Shown piece after piece: positions 19,576-28,890 of a DNA stretch of 60,110 bases. The first letter of the stretch is position 1. Each line of letters starts with the position of its first letter. The DNA comes from [Phormidium] sp. LEGE 05292 (lineage in GTDB: Bacteria; Cyanobacteriota; Cyanobacteriia; Cyanobacteriales; Aerosakkonemataceae): contig NZ_JADEWG010000028.1 in assembly GCF_015207735.1 (NCBI RefSeq), positions 1 to 60,110 of the forward strand, read 5' to 3'. The notes beneath the pieces were generated by a model. That model was not told where the DNA came from. It searched no databases and was given only the letters and a program-made list of their open reading frames with translations. The position numbers were made by a program, and so were the translations under genes.

Positions 19576-20163
19576 ATGATGCGTAAGGTTTCTTTTGTCG
19601 GTACAGCATTGTTCGGTTTGATTGCTTCTGCTGCTTTATTGTCAAGCTGTGGTCAAAAAACCGAAACCCCTACTTCTCCAGCAGCAACTTCTCCCACTCC
19701 TAACGTTGTATCTCCTGTAGCTGGTTCTTCAACCACCAGCAATGCTTCTCCCGTTGCAGACTCTTCAGCTAACACTGCATCTCCCGCTGCTGAGTCCACT
19801 GCTAGCAACACTACATCTACCGTAGCGGCTTCCCCCTCTACTGCATCTGCTGATACTACAGCTAGCACTGCAACTCCTACTGATTCTACAACTGCTAGCA
19901 CTACCACGCAGTCTCCCGCCGCAACTACTGCTTCTAGTACTCCCGGAACTGGTGTACCTGAGTTGATTTCTGCTGCTGCTTTTGAAGAAATTGATGCTAA
20001 CAAAGCAGGTAAAATTACTGTTGAAGATTTTGTAGGTTACTACACCGAAAAAGCTGATTCTGCTAATAAACTGAGCAAAGAAGATGCCCAGAAAAAGTTC
20101 AAGCAACTTGATAAAGATAATGATGGTAGCTTGACAAAGGAAGAAGCTACTGGTCAAAAGTAG
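19576..20163 (+). CDS. EF-hand lipoprotein
   Basis: The 195-residue protein begins with a lipoprotein signal peptide; the lipobox is LLSSC, so Cys25 would be lipidated. A long linker of Ala, Ser, Thr and Pro (about residues 28-130) follows. The C-terminus has two EF-hand loops: DANKAGKITVED, with alanine at position 5 and so imperfect, and DKDNDGSLTKEE, which matches the calcium-binding consensus. It likely senses or binds calcium at the envelope. The linker is repetitive and probably evolves fast. A hairpin terminator follows within 50 bases. Confidence 0.85.
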   Translation: MMRKVSFVGTALFGLIASAALLSSCGQKTETPTSPAATSPTPNVVSPVAGSSTTSNASPVADSSANTASPAAESTASNTTSTVAASPSTASADTTASTATPTDSTTASTTTQSPAATTASSTPGTGVPELISAAAFEEIDANKAGKITVEDFVGYYTEKADSANKLSKEDAQKKFKQLDKDNDGSLTKEEATGQK

Positions 20164-20212
20164 TTCATTTGGTAAAGTTTTGCCTGAAGGAATTTTTTAG
20201 GCTTATTTTTAA

Positions 20213-20245
20213 ATTGGACTTGGGAGATTTTTTCCGAAGTCCAAT
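20213..20245 (+). terminator. rho-independent terminator of the EF-hand lipoprotein gene
   Basis: Perfect 9-bp arms ATTGGACTT (20213-20221) and AAGTCCAAT (20237-20245) are followed directly by TTTTA, 50 bases after the stop codon. Confidence 0.7.
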
Positions 20246-20249
20246 TTTT

Positions 20250-20302
20250 AGTTCGTTGTAAGCGCTTAAGCGCTTTTCCTACTGAAGTAGGAACAACGAA
20301 CT
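20250..20302. repeat. three-way-junction palindromic element
   Basis: Outer arms AGTTCGTTGT (20250-20259) and ACAACGAACT (20293-20302) are perfectly complementary. Inside are two perfect hairpins: AAGCGC-TTAA-GCGCTT (20260-20275) and CCTACT-GA-AGTAGG (20278-20291). The whole can fold as a closed stem with two branches. A run of T follows. The rest of the gap to infC (20303-20594) has short ATCTGTG-type repeat words and no gene. Confidence 0.8.
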
Positions 20303-20594
20303 TTTTGACAGTATTTTTATAGCAGGTAATTTTTGGTGAGGATTAGACCTTTTGCGAAAGTAGGCAATGCGCCTATTCATCTGTGTTGATCTATGAATAT
20401 CTGTGGATACTTGTGGTAAAAAATCCGAGATTTTTGTTTATAAATTTAAAACATCGCAATGGAAATAGAGTTTTAGTTAATATTAAGATTTTTCAGGAAA
20501 AGTTGATATTTTTTGGTAAGAAGACAACATTAGAGTTAAATTTTTGTTATCATAGTATGGTTAGCTAAATCAACCCTAAATTTCAGAGGAAATT

Positions 20595-21083
20595 ATTATC
20601 GTTACAAAACAACTGATTAATCGGCAAATCAAATCCGCTCAGGTTCTTCTGATTGACCATGAGAATATCAATCGTGGTTTAACAGATACCAGTGAAGCCC
20701 TAAAACTTGCTGAGAGTGTAGATCTCGACCTGGTGATCGTCTCTGAAGGAAAAGAGATTCCAGTAGCGAAGATTTTGAACTTCGGTAAGCATCAGTACCA
20801 ACAGAAAAAACGTCAACATTCTAGCGCCAGAACCACTGTTAAAGAAGTTAGGTTGCGTCCTAATATTGGTGAATCGGATTACACCTTACGTATTAATAGA
20901 GCGATCGAGTGGTTAGGAAAGGGTGATTCCGTAAAATTTCAGCTACGTTTACGAGGACGGGAACATCAAAACCGCGATCGCGCTTTAGAGTTGCTAAACC
21001 GAATAGTTACAGACCTGTCTCAAGCTGGTAAAGTCCAATCCTTAGATAAAGGGTCATTAATTGTGCAGATGATTCCCGGTTAA
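20595..21083 (+). CDS. infC: divergent translation initiation factor IF-3 with non-ATG start
   Basis: IF-3 binds the 30S subunit and controls start-codon fidelity. Both domains are readable: the N-terminal NRQIKSAQVLLIDHENINRG, then EALKLAESVDLDLVIVSEGK and PVAKILNFGKHQYQQKKRQ, and the C-terminal domain with VKEVRLRPNIGESDY, FQLRLRGRE and a final SLIVQMIP. It is more divergent than usual and may be a second paralogue. An in-frame TAA at 20577 bounds the gene and there is no ATG, GTG or TTG before the GTG at 20733, which would delete most of the N-terminal domain. Shine-Dalgarno AGAGGA (20585-20590) points to ATT 20595 or ATC 20598. AUU is the known E. coli infC start. Confidence 0.85.
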   Translation: MIVTKQLINRQIKSAQVLLIDHENINRGLTDTSEALKLAESVDLDLVIVSEGKEIPVAKILNFGKHQYQQKKRQHSSARTTVKEVRLRPNIGESDYTLRINRAIEWLGKGDSVKFQLRLRGREHQNRDRALELLNRIVTDLSQAGKVQSLDKGSLIVQMIPG

Positions 21084-21133
21084 ACTATATTTCTTAGCAA
21101 TCTATTGCACAGTTGTAATAAGTTGCCACTAAA

Positions 21134-21164
21134 AAAGGGTCAGACAGAAATGGCTGAACCCTTT
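21134..21164. terminator. shared hairpin between convergent infC and RRM-protein genes
   Basis: AAAGGGT-CAG on the left and CTGA-ACCCTTT on the right pair with a one-base bulge, flanked by A and T runs on the two sides. It could end transcription from both directions. Confidence 0.6.
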
Positions 21165-21217
21165 AAACTTATAATTGGTCTATCTTTGAAAGCTAATGAC
21201 TAATTAACTTTAAATAT

Positions 21218-21520
21218 TTAGTAGCGATTGGAAGAATTGTTATTTCTGCGTCCACCACCAAACGATCCACCACGTTCTTCACGAGGTTTTGCTTTATTGA
21301 CCTTTAAATCACGACCCATCCATTCTGCACCGTCAAGTGCTTCAATGGCAGCTGTTTCTTCTGTATCTGCACCCATTTCCACGAAACCAAAACCGCGCTT
21401 CCGACCTGTTTCGCGGTCAGTGGGAAGCTGAACTCGCTTTACTGAACCATATTCTGTAAACACAGAAGTCAAGTCGTCTTCTGTAACGTCATAGGAAAGA
21501 TTGCCTACATAAATTGACAT
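21218..21520 (-). CDS. RRM RNA-binding protein with glycine-rich tail
   Basis: A 100-residue single-RRM protein of the cyanobacterial Rbp family. RNP2 is IYVGNL at residues 3-8 and RNP1 is KRGFGFVEM near residue 43; the tail GGSFGGGRRNNNSSNRY is the short glycine/asparagine-rich extension found in cold-induced members. Such proteins bind single-stranded RNA and accumulate at low temperature in several cyanobacteria; that regulation is family knowledge, not seen here. Convergent with infC. Confidence 0.93.
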   Translation of the reverse strand: MSIYVGNLSYDVTEDDLTSVFTEYGSVKRVQLPTDRETGRKRGFGFVEMGADTEETAAIEALDGAEWMGRDLKVNKAKPREERGGSFGGGRRNNNSSNRY

Positions 21521-21838
21521 AGATTGTCTCCAAAATTTAAGGAATGAGGAGAGTGAAATTTCGGAGAGAAGTCTGTCAATGGAAAAACGTAGAAACTAGT
21601 TAATACTAAAAACAAATGCTGCAACCGAATATTTAATTCTCTTCTGTCATAGTAGCACTTCGGAGCAGCTTTTGCACTAATTCAAGCAATAATTTTTCCC
21701 GAAGAAGGCCAACAATAACTGACGATCGATGCCCCACATTTCTAAACTGTATTCTTTGACACTAGAATACACCGATCGCCTACTGCAAAACACTTAGTTG
21801 TTTGCCGAATTGGAATTTATGCAAATAATGGATGAATT
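21521..21838. other. 318-base gap between the RRM gene and the hybrid kinase gene
   Basis: This region includes the upstream leader of the RRM gene (21521-21620, AT-rich) and the 3' side of the kinase gene. I see no coding frame. Cold-induced rbp genes often have long leaders, so a regulatory 5' UTR is possible but not demonstrated. Confidence 0.4.
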
Positions 21839-24800
21839 TTAAGCTTTAGCAATATTAGTAGGTTTAACCAAACTAGAAATTGCTTGCATTAATGTTTCTG
21901 GTTCTACGGGTTTAGCAATATGTTTTTGAAAGCCGCTAGAGAGTGCTTTTTGTTCATTGATTTCTCCGGCGTAGGCAGTAAGTGCGATCGCAGGAACTTC
22001 TCCACCTTTTTCTGTTGGCAAAAAACGCAATTTTTCAAGTAACATATAACCATCCATTTCTGGCATTCCAATATCACTAACTAAAATATCAGGCACGGAT
22101 TCATTAAATGCTGTTAACGCTTCTTTCGCTGATGATACTACTGTCATTGTTGCGCCATATTCTTCTAAAACAAAACTCATTAATTGTCTAACATCTGCTT
22201 CATCATCTACTAATAAAATTTTCACCCCTGCCAAAGGTAAAGCGTCAATATTAATTACTAAATCGTTAAGTTTTTCCGATTTTATGATCTTATTAACCCG
22301 ATTCAATAGGGGTAATTTCACAGTAAAAGTTGCGCCTTTACCTTCTCCTTTACTTGCTGCTAATACAGTTCCGCCGTGCAATTCTATCACTTGACGAACG
22401 ATCGCTAATCCTAAACCTAAACCGCCGAATTTCCGAGTTGTACTACTGTCAGCTTGGCGGAAATAATCAAAAACGAATGGGAGAAATTCCGGGTTAATCC
22501 CTTTGCCATTATCAATTACTTGAATTTGCGCTTGCTGATTAACTTCTTCTAATTTCACTTCTACTTTGCCGCCAATTTGAGTAAACTTGACTGCATTAGA
22601 AAGCAAATTCCAAATTACTTGTTGTAGTCGGTTGGCATCACCTGTAACTAAGCCAACATTAGGGGAAAAATTTGTGTCGATTTGAATAGATTTGGCTGTT
22701 GCTGCTAAACGGACTGTTTCTATTGCCGCTTCAATGACATTGATTAAATTAACAGGAGCTATATTTAAACTGAGCTTTCCGCTTAAAATTCGAGAAACAT
22801 CTAATAAATCTTCGACTAACTGTGCTTGTAGTTTAGCATTACGTTCAATAGTTTCTAAGGCTTGAGCGGTTTTTGTTTGATTGAATTGCCGAGTTCTTAA
22901 TAATTTTGCCCAGCCTAAAATTGGATTTAAAGGCGATCGCAATTCATGAGAAAGTACTGCTAAAAATTCGTCTTTGGTGCGGTTAGCGGCTTCCGCTTCT
23001 TCTCTAGCTGCTTGCTCTCGCGCTAAAATTTGTTCTCGCTCTTTTTCTGCCTGTTTTCGATCGGTAATATCATGGAAAGTTACCACACCTGCGACAATTT
23101 TCCCAGTACGATCGCAAATTGGTGCCGAACTCACTTCAATAAAACCGTAACTACCATCACCTCGCAAAATCTTAATCTCTTCGCCTGTAACAATTTCACC
23201 TGTAGTCAGAGAACGAGCTAAAGGCCATTCTTCTGCTTGATACAATTTACCATCAGGATGAAAACCTGGATATCGATCGTATTGTTCCACATTATCAGAA
23301 GGAACAAACTGTTTTCGCCAAATTTGTTCTACTTGTTTATTACCTAAAATTAGCTTACCGGAAGGAGCTTCGGCAATGATTACTCCTCCCGGCATTTGTT
23401 GTAAAACTGCTTCCAAAAGTCCTCTTTCTGACTCTAGTTGTTTAAGTAATTCCTCAGTTCGTTGTCTGGCTAATACCTGTTCTGTAACTTCTACTCCATG
23501 AAGCAATATCCCTTCAATTTCTCCAGCAGCATTCCACAAAGGTTGGTAAACACAATTGAAAAAACCTTGATAAATAGTGCCGTCATGATAGCGATCGTAC
23601 ACCGCAGGCATTTCATTACCTTCAAAAGTAATTCCAGTCTGATGAACTTCATCTAATGCTTCAAAAAAACCCTGTCCCTGCAATTCAGGAAAAATTTCCT
23701 TCATTGGTTTACCAATTAATTCTGCTTCTGAACGACCTACAACTTCTTGATGAGCAGTATTCACAAATTCATAAATATGATCGCGTCCTTTAGTAACAGC
23801 AATTAATGCTGGTGCTTTACGGAAAAATTCGTGCAGTCGGGAACGTTCTACTTCGGCTTGAGTTCTTGCTTGTTCTGCTTCTTGACGTGCTGTTTGTTCA
23901 GCAGCTAAAAGTTGCGTGTGTTCTGCTTCTGCTTGTTTGCGATCGTGAATATCGATCGCACTTCCTACCCATTTAATCACATTACCGCGAGAATCATGAA
24001 TCGGAGCAATCGAACCTAAAAACCAGCGATATTCTCCATTAGTTTTGCGAACTCGGTATTCTATTTCGTAGCTTTCCTTAGTTGTTGCGGCTACATTCCA
24101 TCGCTGAATTAACCGTTCTACATCATCAGGATAAACAACTTTAGCCCAACCTGAATTTAAAGTTTGTTCTCTATTTAAACCTGTATATTCATACCAACAT
24201 TGGTTGCAGTATTCAAGTTGACTATCAGGAGCGGAAATCCAAACAAATTGGGGCAAACCTTCAGCTAAAATACGATAGCGTTCATTACTTTCATGTAATG
24301 CTTCCTTAATACGTTGCGATTCAGTAATGTCTAATGATATACCTGCCAATAATTTTCTACCTTGAGCATTGGGAAGGGAAAATTTGAATGCAGTATAAAT
24401 ATGTTCTCCATCTGGTTGTAAGGCAGTTTCGATAAATTCTATCCCTTGATTTGATGCTAAAACAGCTAAATCATTACTGCGCCATTGCTGTGCTACTTCG
24501 GAGGGTAAAAAATCAAAGTCTGTTTTTCCAATAAAATCTTTAAGCTGGCGAGCGAATATTCGCTCAACTGTCTGATTAACATAAATATAACGTCCAGTTT
24601 CGTCTTTAATATATGCCGTTGTAGGGCTATGTTTCATAAAACTTTCAAACAACTGCTGAGTTTCTTGCAGTTTTTGTAAATTCCTTTCCACTCGTAACTT
24701 AGCATTTCGTAAACCTGCACTGACAAACACCAGCAACAAAGCCACTGACAACAGTATTATTAACCGAAATAGTTCTCTTCCTGAATCAATAGCTAAAGAG

Positions 24801-25045
24801 TAAATTGGCGGAATGAAAAAAAACTTGAAGGTAATTCCTGCTAATACTGTAGCTAATATCCCTGCTTTTTTTCCACCATAAAGGGAAGTCAGAGTAATTG
24901 AGGCATAAAATAGGGCAAAAAGCGTTGGCGTAAGTAGAGGTTGCAAAAACCATGTCAAAATTAAGACGATCGTATTAGCAACGATAGCCACAAAATAACT
25001 ATGGTATTTTTGGTAACTTGTTTTGATGATGGAAACGTTTCTCAA
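21839..25045 (-). CDS. membrane-anchored multi-PAS hybrid sensor histidine kinase
   Basis: A 1068-residue hybrid kinase. Residues about 15-115 form a DUF4118-like group of membrane helices. Four PAS domains follow (roughly 130-245, 255-370, 400-525, 545-665) joined by short helical linkers. The HisKA phosphoacceptor is in LSHELRSPLNPILGW, then the HATPase with N-box LLSNAVKFT and G boxes DNGKGIN and GGLGLGLAIV. A C-terminal receiver has KILLVDDEADV and the phosphorylatable Asp in VSDIGMPEMDGY. The annotated start is TTG 25045 because no ATG occurs before the helices. Signal and partner are unknown; no DNA-binding regulator adjoins it. Confidence 0.92.
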   Translation of the reverse strand: MRNVSIIKTSYQKYHSYFVAIVANTIVLILTWFLQPLLTPTLFALFYASITLTSLYGGKKAGILATVLAGITFKFFFIPPIYSLAIDSGRELFRLIILLSVALLLVFVSAGLRNAKLRVERNLQKLQETQQLFESFMKHSPTTAYIKDETGRYIYVNQTVERIFARQLKDFIGKTDFDFLPSEVAQQWRSNDLAVLASNQGIEFIETALQPDGEHIYTAFKFSLPNAQGRKLLAGISLDITESQRIKEALHESNERYRILAEGLPQFVWISAPDSQLEYCNQCWYEYTGLNREQTLNSGWAKVVYPDDVERLIQRWNVAATTKESYEIEYRVRKTNGEYRWFLGSIAPIHDSRGNVIKWVGSAIDIHDRKQAEAEHTQLLAAEQTARQEAEQARTQAEVERSRLHEFFRKAPALIAVTKGRDHIYEFVNTAHQEVVGRSEAELIGKPMKEIFPELQGQGFFEALDEVHQTGITFEGNEMPAVYDRYHDGTIYQGFFNCVYQPLWNAAGEIEGILLHGVEVTEQVLARQRTEELLKQLESERGLLEAVLQQMPGGVIIAEAPSGKLILGNKQVEQIWRKQFVPSDNVEQYDRYPGFHPDGKLYQAEEWPLARSLTTGEIVTGEEIKILRGDGSYGFIEVSSAPICDRTGKIVAGVVTFHDITDRKQAEKEREQILAREQAAREEAEAANRTKDEFLAVLSHELRSPLNPILGWAKLLRTRQFNQTKTAQALETIERNAKLQAQLVEDLLDVSRILSGKLSLNIAPVNLINVIEAAIETVRLAATAKSIQIDTNFSPNVGLVTGDANRLQQVIWNLLSNAVKFTQIGGKVEVKLEEVNQQAQIQVIDNGKGINPEFLPFVFDYFRQADSSTTRKFGGLGLGLAIVRQVIELHGGTVLAASKGEGKGATFTVKLPLLNRVNKIIKSEKLNDLVINIDALPLAGVKILLVDDEADVRQLMSFVLEEYGATMTVVSSAKEALTAFNESVPDILVSDIGMPEMDGYMLLEKLRFLPTEKGGEVPAIALTAYAGEINEQKALSSGFQKHIAKPVEPETLMQAISSLVKPTNIAKA

Positions 25046-25295
25046 GGCAGATCTGGCTCACGCTTGTTGAAACTATAATAACTTACATGAGATGGCAACT
25101 TTTTAACACTAACCTGGGATAGAAATTTTTTCTTTGAGCCACACCAAGACCTAAAGGTACGCGGATTGAGATTATAAAATTAAGATTAATTTTTTGCTCA
25201 TTAATCACTATCTGCTTAACCGTTCCTAAATTAAACAACACTGCACGACATTAATTTTCTAACTATTTAAAATCTACTCATTATCCACAATTTCA

Positions 25296-25562
25296 TCATC
25301 CTTGAGTCTCACGGGCTTTGCGTAATTTCTCCTCCAGTCGTGCCATCACTACTTCACCATCTACTACGTCTCCACGTTCGATAGAAGCCAGCCCAGCTGC
25401 TAGTTTTTTCTTAGTTTCTTCTTCCCATTCCTGATAACCATTCTCCCATTCCTCCAACAGTTTCAATGCTTTCACAATTACATCTTCAGCATTTTCATAT
25501 CTGCCTGTAGCAATTCGAGTTTGGATAAATTGCTCGTATTCCGCTTTCAGTTGGATGTTCAT
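25296..25562 (-). CDS. ParD-like antitoxin family protein without visible toxin
   Basis: An 88-residue protein resembling ParD/CC2985-type antitoxins: MNIQLKAEYEQFIQTRIATGRYENAEDVIVKALKLLEE is a ribbon-helix-helix domain, followed by a charged, flexible tail. In type II modules a ParE toxin gene normally overlaps the 3' end. Here the overlapping ATGATG opens a frame of only ten codons, and the 250 bases downstream (25046-25295) hold no toxin-like frame. It may be an orphan regulator, an antitoxin for a distant toxin, or a remnant. Confidence 0.8.
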   Translation of the reverse strand: MNIQLKAEYEQFIQTRIATGRYENAEDVIVKALKLLEEWENGYQEWEEETKKKLAAGLASIERGDVVDGEVVMARLEEKLRKARETQG

Positions 25563-25623
25563 AATTTTTACCTCTGGGAATAGGGACTCCTGCTATTTTC
25601 CTTATAACAAAGGGTAGAGAGCA

Positions 25624-26937
25624 TTAGCCTGAAATTGCCAATTCTGCTCTTAAGAAATCTACAAATTGCCGTGCTGTACGTCCCGATCGACCATTATGAC
25701 GAGTCGCCCATTGTAACGCCCGCTGTTCTATCTCTTCTGCGGGTAATTTGATTGCGGCTTGATTCGCTAAATGCTGCACAATTGTTAAATAAGTTTTCTG
25801 ATCTGTTGGTTCAAAAGTTAAGGTTAAACCAAAGCGATCGCTAAACGAAAGTTTTTCCTGCATTGTATCCCAAGCATGAACTTCATCGTTATCACTTGGT
25901 CGGGGTCGATCGGCAAAAAATTCCCGAATTAAATGCCGCCGATTAGAAGTCGCATAAACCACCACATTTTGCGGTCTTGCGGTTAAATTTCCTTCCAAAA
26001 CTACCTTTAAAGCTTTGAAAGCATCATCATCTTCTTCAAAGGAAAGGTCATCGACAAAGATAATAAATTTCTGCGGTAAATTGCGGATCTTTTCCACAAT
26101 TGATGGTAAGTCTTTGAGTTCAGTTTTGCCGACTTCTATGAGCCGCAAATTGCGATCGCCATATTCATTCAACAAACTTTTCACCAAAGAAGATTTTCCC
26201 GTCCCTCGACTGCCATATAGTAACACATGAAGTGCTGGATAACCTGCTAGTAAAAATTCGGTATTTTTAATTAACGCCTCTCGTTGTAACTCATAGCCAA
26301 CTAACTCTTTTAAGTTAATCGGATCGGGATATAAAATCCCCACTAATTCTCCACCTTGCCAACGAAAAGCTTGATATTCCGCAAATATACCTGTCCCAAA
26401 TTCTCGATAATAATTTGCTAAATCTGCCAAAATCTCTGTCCAATCTTCTAATTCTTGCCAAGTGGCAATTAACTTTATTTCTTGAGGCGATCGCAGAATT
26501 GCTTGGTCAGATTCTAAATACCAAACAACCGGAGCTAAAGCCAGTTGTGCAGCTTCTTGTATCCAATAACTAATATCAGCACCGCTACATTCATAAAGAC
26601 TTTGTAATGCTTGTAAATCTTGGCGAGCAGCCGCTACTAAAGCTGGCGGCAAATCTGCTAATTTGTGATATTGGGCTTGTTGGCTAAAAGGATTTCGATC
26701 GCGGATAATTTTGCTTAATAAATGTTCTTGCCAACTTTGATTTTTGCTAGCTAAAGCCTTTACCCATTGCCCATAAGCTTGTAAGTAACTTAGCCCATCT
26801 GCATCACGATGTCTCAAAGCTTGCAGTAAATTGAGGAAAGCTATACCAGGCGCATCATTCAAAACAGATTGGTACAGCAATAGAGAAGCCGCTTGACGTT
26901 GGAGAAATTGTACAGGAGCGATCGCAGAAGCATTCAT
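25624..26937 (-). CDS. DUF815-family AAA+ ATPase
   Basis: This is a P-loop ATPase of the DUF815 family, poorly characterised AAA+-like proteins. The Walker A is GSRGTGKSSLVKSLL, Walker B is KFIIFVDDLSFEEDDDAFKALK, and the sensor region has VVVYATSNRRHLIREFFADRP, all typical. The C-terminal part has the family's RQFVDFLRAELA lid. The frame is open to 27036, but the extra 33 residues are hydrophobic and unlike the family; ATG 26937 gives a normal 437-residue protein, though its ribosome site is weak. Substrate unknown. Confidence 0.88.
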   Translation of the reverse strand: MNASAIAPVQFLQRQAASLLLYQSVLNDAPGIAFLNLLQALRHRDADGLSYLQAYGQWVKALASKNQSWQEHLLSKIIRDRNPFSQQAQYHKLADLPPALVAAARQDLQALQSLYECSGADISYWIQEAAQLALAPVVWYLESDQAILRSPQEIKLIATWQELEDWTEILADLANYYREFGTGIFAEYQAFRWQGGELVGILYPDPINLKELVGYELQREALIKNTEFLLAGYPALHVLLYGSRGTGKSSLVKSLLNEYGDRNLRLIEVGKTELKDLPSIVEKIRNLPQKFIIFVDDLSFEEDDDAFKALKVVLEGNLTARPQNVVVYATSNRRHLIREFFADRPRPSDNDEVHAWDTMQEKLSFSDRFGLTLTFEPTDQKTYLTIVQHLANQAAIKLPAEEIEQRALQWATRHNGRSGRTARQFVDFLRAELAISG

Positions 26938-27192
26938 TAATAGAATAAATAGCAAAAACCTAGTTCCATAAATTATGGTAGCAGCAAAAGTAACCTTATT
27001 CACGCTAGTAATAATCTCAACCTTTATTTTAATCATAGTCTTTTTGAGCGTCTATACTTAAAATTTGTTTATATTTTACTGTCAAAGTATATTGAAAATT
27101 GTTTAAAAATTTCTTTCATGTAGGTTTACTGTGGAGATTAAGGAAAAATAAATCTAGACTGATTAATATAGGCTTTACTAAGGAACAAAGAA

Positions 27193-28182
27193 ATGGACGC
27201 TAATGAATTAATCGAACGTTACGCACTCGGAGAAAGAAACTTTAGTGAGATCAATCTCATCGGTGTTAATTTAGAAAAAGCTAACTTGACAAACGCCAAC
27301 TTTTCTGGAGCATATTTGGGAGCCACTAACCTAAGTCGGGCGCAATTAACAGGAGTAAATTTTGCAGGAGCTTTCCTACATCGGGCGAACTTAAGCTTTG
27401 CTAAACTTAACGAAGCAGTGTTAACAAATGCCGACTTAACCAAGGCTAATTTGCAGGGAGCAACTTTAATTAAGTCAATACTTAAAGGAACCAAACTAAG
27501 TGGAGCTAGATTAACCGCAGTCAACTTTCGTTTAGCTAACTTAGAAGGCATAAATTTATGTGGAGCAGATTTACGCGGAGTTAATTTACGTTCTGCAAAT
27601 CTTAGCAATGCTAATTTAAATTGGGCTAATCTCACAGGAGCTAGATTAAGTGGTGCCTTACTTCAAGGAGCATCACTTAATGGAATAAAATTATGTCAAG
27701 CTCTACTCAATGGTGTAGATTTGAGTGGCATGGAATTAGAGGGTGTTAACTTTAGTGAATCCAAATTAAGTGGTGCTAACTTAACAGCAACTAACTTATC
27801 TGCCACTAACTTAAGTAATTGCCAATTGCGAGTTTCATTATTAGCTAGAGCAAATTTGCACGCAGCAAACTTAACAGGCTCAGTACTTTCTAAAGCAGAT
27901 TTGTGTGAAGCAAATTTGAGTAAAGCAGATTTAACTACTGCGAGTTTGAATGAAGCTGATTTAACAGGAGCAAAACTAAATATGGCTAATTTAAGTGAAG
28001 CCGATTTATCTAATTCCAGTTTGCGAAAAGCTTACCTGTGGGGAGCTAATTTAAAGGTAGCTGAATTGCGGGGAGCAGACTTAAGAGGAGCCAGTCTCCG
28101 GGGTGCTTATTTACATGGTGCAGACTGGCGAGAGGCAATTTTAACTGGTGCAACAATGCCAGATGGTAGTTTGCATGAATAG
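27193..28182 (+). CDS. pentapeptide-repeat protein, copy A
   Basis: A 329-residue protein made almost wholly of A(N/D)LxX pentapeptides from residue 20 onward, predicting a right-handed quadrilateral beta-helix. The N-terminus MDANELIERYALGERNFSEI is a short cap seen in many cyanobacterial members. No signal peptide. A close paralogue lies at 32846, sharing the cap and long stretches such as AFLHRA-x-L-x-FAKLNEA and the end LTGATMPDGS-x-H. ATG follows AAGGAAC by about seven bases. Function of these proteins is mostly unknown. Confidence 0.93.
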   Translation: MDANELIERYALGERNFSEINLIGVNLEKANLTNANFSGAYLGATNLSRAQLTGVNFAGAFLHRANLSFAKLNEAVLTNADLTKANLQGATLIKSILKGTKLSGARLTAVNFRLANLEGINLCGADLRGVNLRSANLSNANLNWANLTGARLSGALLQGASLNGIKLCQALLNGVDLSGMELEGVNFSESKLSGANLTATNLSATNLSNCQLRVSLLARANLHAANLTGSVLSKADLCEANLSKADLTTASLNEADLTGAKLNMANLSEADLSNSSLRKAYLWGANLKVAELRGADLRGASLRGAYLHGADWREAILTGATMPDGSLHE

Positions 28183-28207
28183 TTAACTTTAATTAAGAAT
28201 TAGTTAA

Positions 28208-28816
28208 TTAAAAATTCTTAACTAAGCAGTTGAAAGGATCGTATTCAAACCTTTGGTCATAATTAGTTTCACCATATAAATTAAAGCTGATTGTGGGTGT
28301 ATTAGCGATCGCTTCTACATGATGAATTACCTCCGGCATTAAACAAATTATATCTCCCGTTTCTAAAATACACTCACCAATTTTTTCTATAAAATTAGGC
28401 AATTTAGCATCGTCAGAACATCGCCAAAAAGTATTTTTTTCCTGCCCACTAATCAGCGCCACAACTCCCCAAGTTCCATGATTATGAATCGGCGAAACCT
28501 TTCCTGGCAACCAACTAACAGTTTGTATTGTTAAAGCAAAATCTGGCTCATCATAAAGCATTTGCACTGACCAACCTGTGTCTGGATCGGGTTCTAAATA
28601 TTCTCCTTGTAACCAAGACGAACTAATCAGCAAACGACGCACCAACGGACGAATTGCCTGAAGTCGTTGATAGTCATCAGAAATATTCTGCACGATATCT
28701 TCTACATCAGTTAAAAATCGATAAAGGCGATAAGGAGAACTTAAATCTACAGCCTCATCTGAAATTTCTTCTGCTTTATATTGCCCATCATTTCTAACTA
28801 ACCAATCTCGATTCAT
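28208..28816 (-). CDS. cupin-domain protein related to cysteine dioxygenase
   Basis: A 202-residue cupin resembling the cysteine dioxygenase group. The first cupin motif is SPIHNHGTWGVVALISGQEK, with the two histidines expected to bind iron and a downstream acidic residue; the second is GDIICLMPEVIHHVEA with the third histidine. These three histidines fit a thiol-dioxygenase-like Fe(II) centre. The substrate is not determinable; cyanobacterial homologues are usually annotated only as cupins. Convergent with pentapeptide gene A. Confidence 0.85.
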   Translation of the reverse strand: MNRDWLVRNDGQYKAEEISDEAVDLSSPYRLYRFLTDVEDIVQNISDDYQRLQAIRPLVRRLLISSSWLQGEYLEPDPDTGWSVQMLYDEPDFALTIQTVSWLPGKVSPIHNHGTWGVVALISGQEKNTFWRCSDDAKLPNFIEKIGECILETGDIICLMPEVIHHVEAIANTPTISFNLYGETNYDQRFEYDPFNCLVKNF

Positions 28817-28850
28817 TATCTTTTCATTGGTAATGGGTAATGGGTAGTGG

Positions 28851-28890
28851 GTAGTGGGTAGTAGGAATCCGATTATCGACTACCCACTAC
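28851..28890. repeat. GGGTAGT-type tandem and inverted repeat
   Basis: A short tandem of GGGTAGT/GGGTAAT words (28834-28864) is followed by its complement. Perfect arms GTAGTGGGTAG (28851-28861) and CTACCCACTAC (28880-28890) form an 11-bp hairpin in the region between the divergent cupin and thioredoxin genes. Confidence 0.65.

Noticed and set aside
19653-20157. Long minus-strand frames of Ala/Val/Ser composition
   Set aside because: Antisense shadows of the low-complexity Ser/Thr/Ala linker of the EF-hand lipoprotein.
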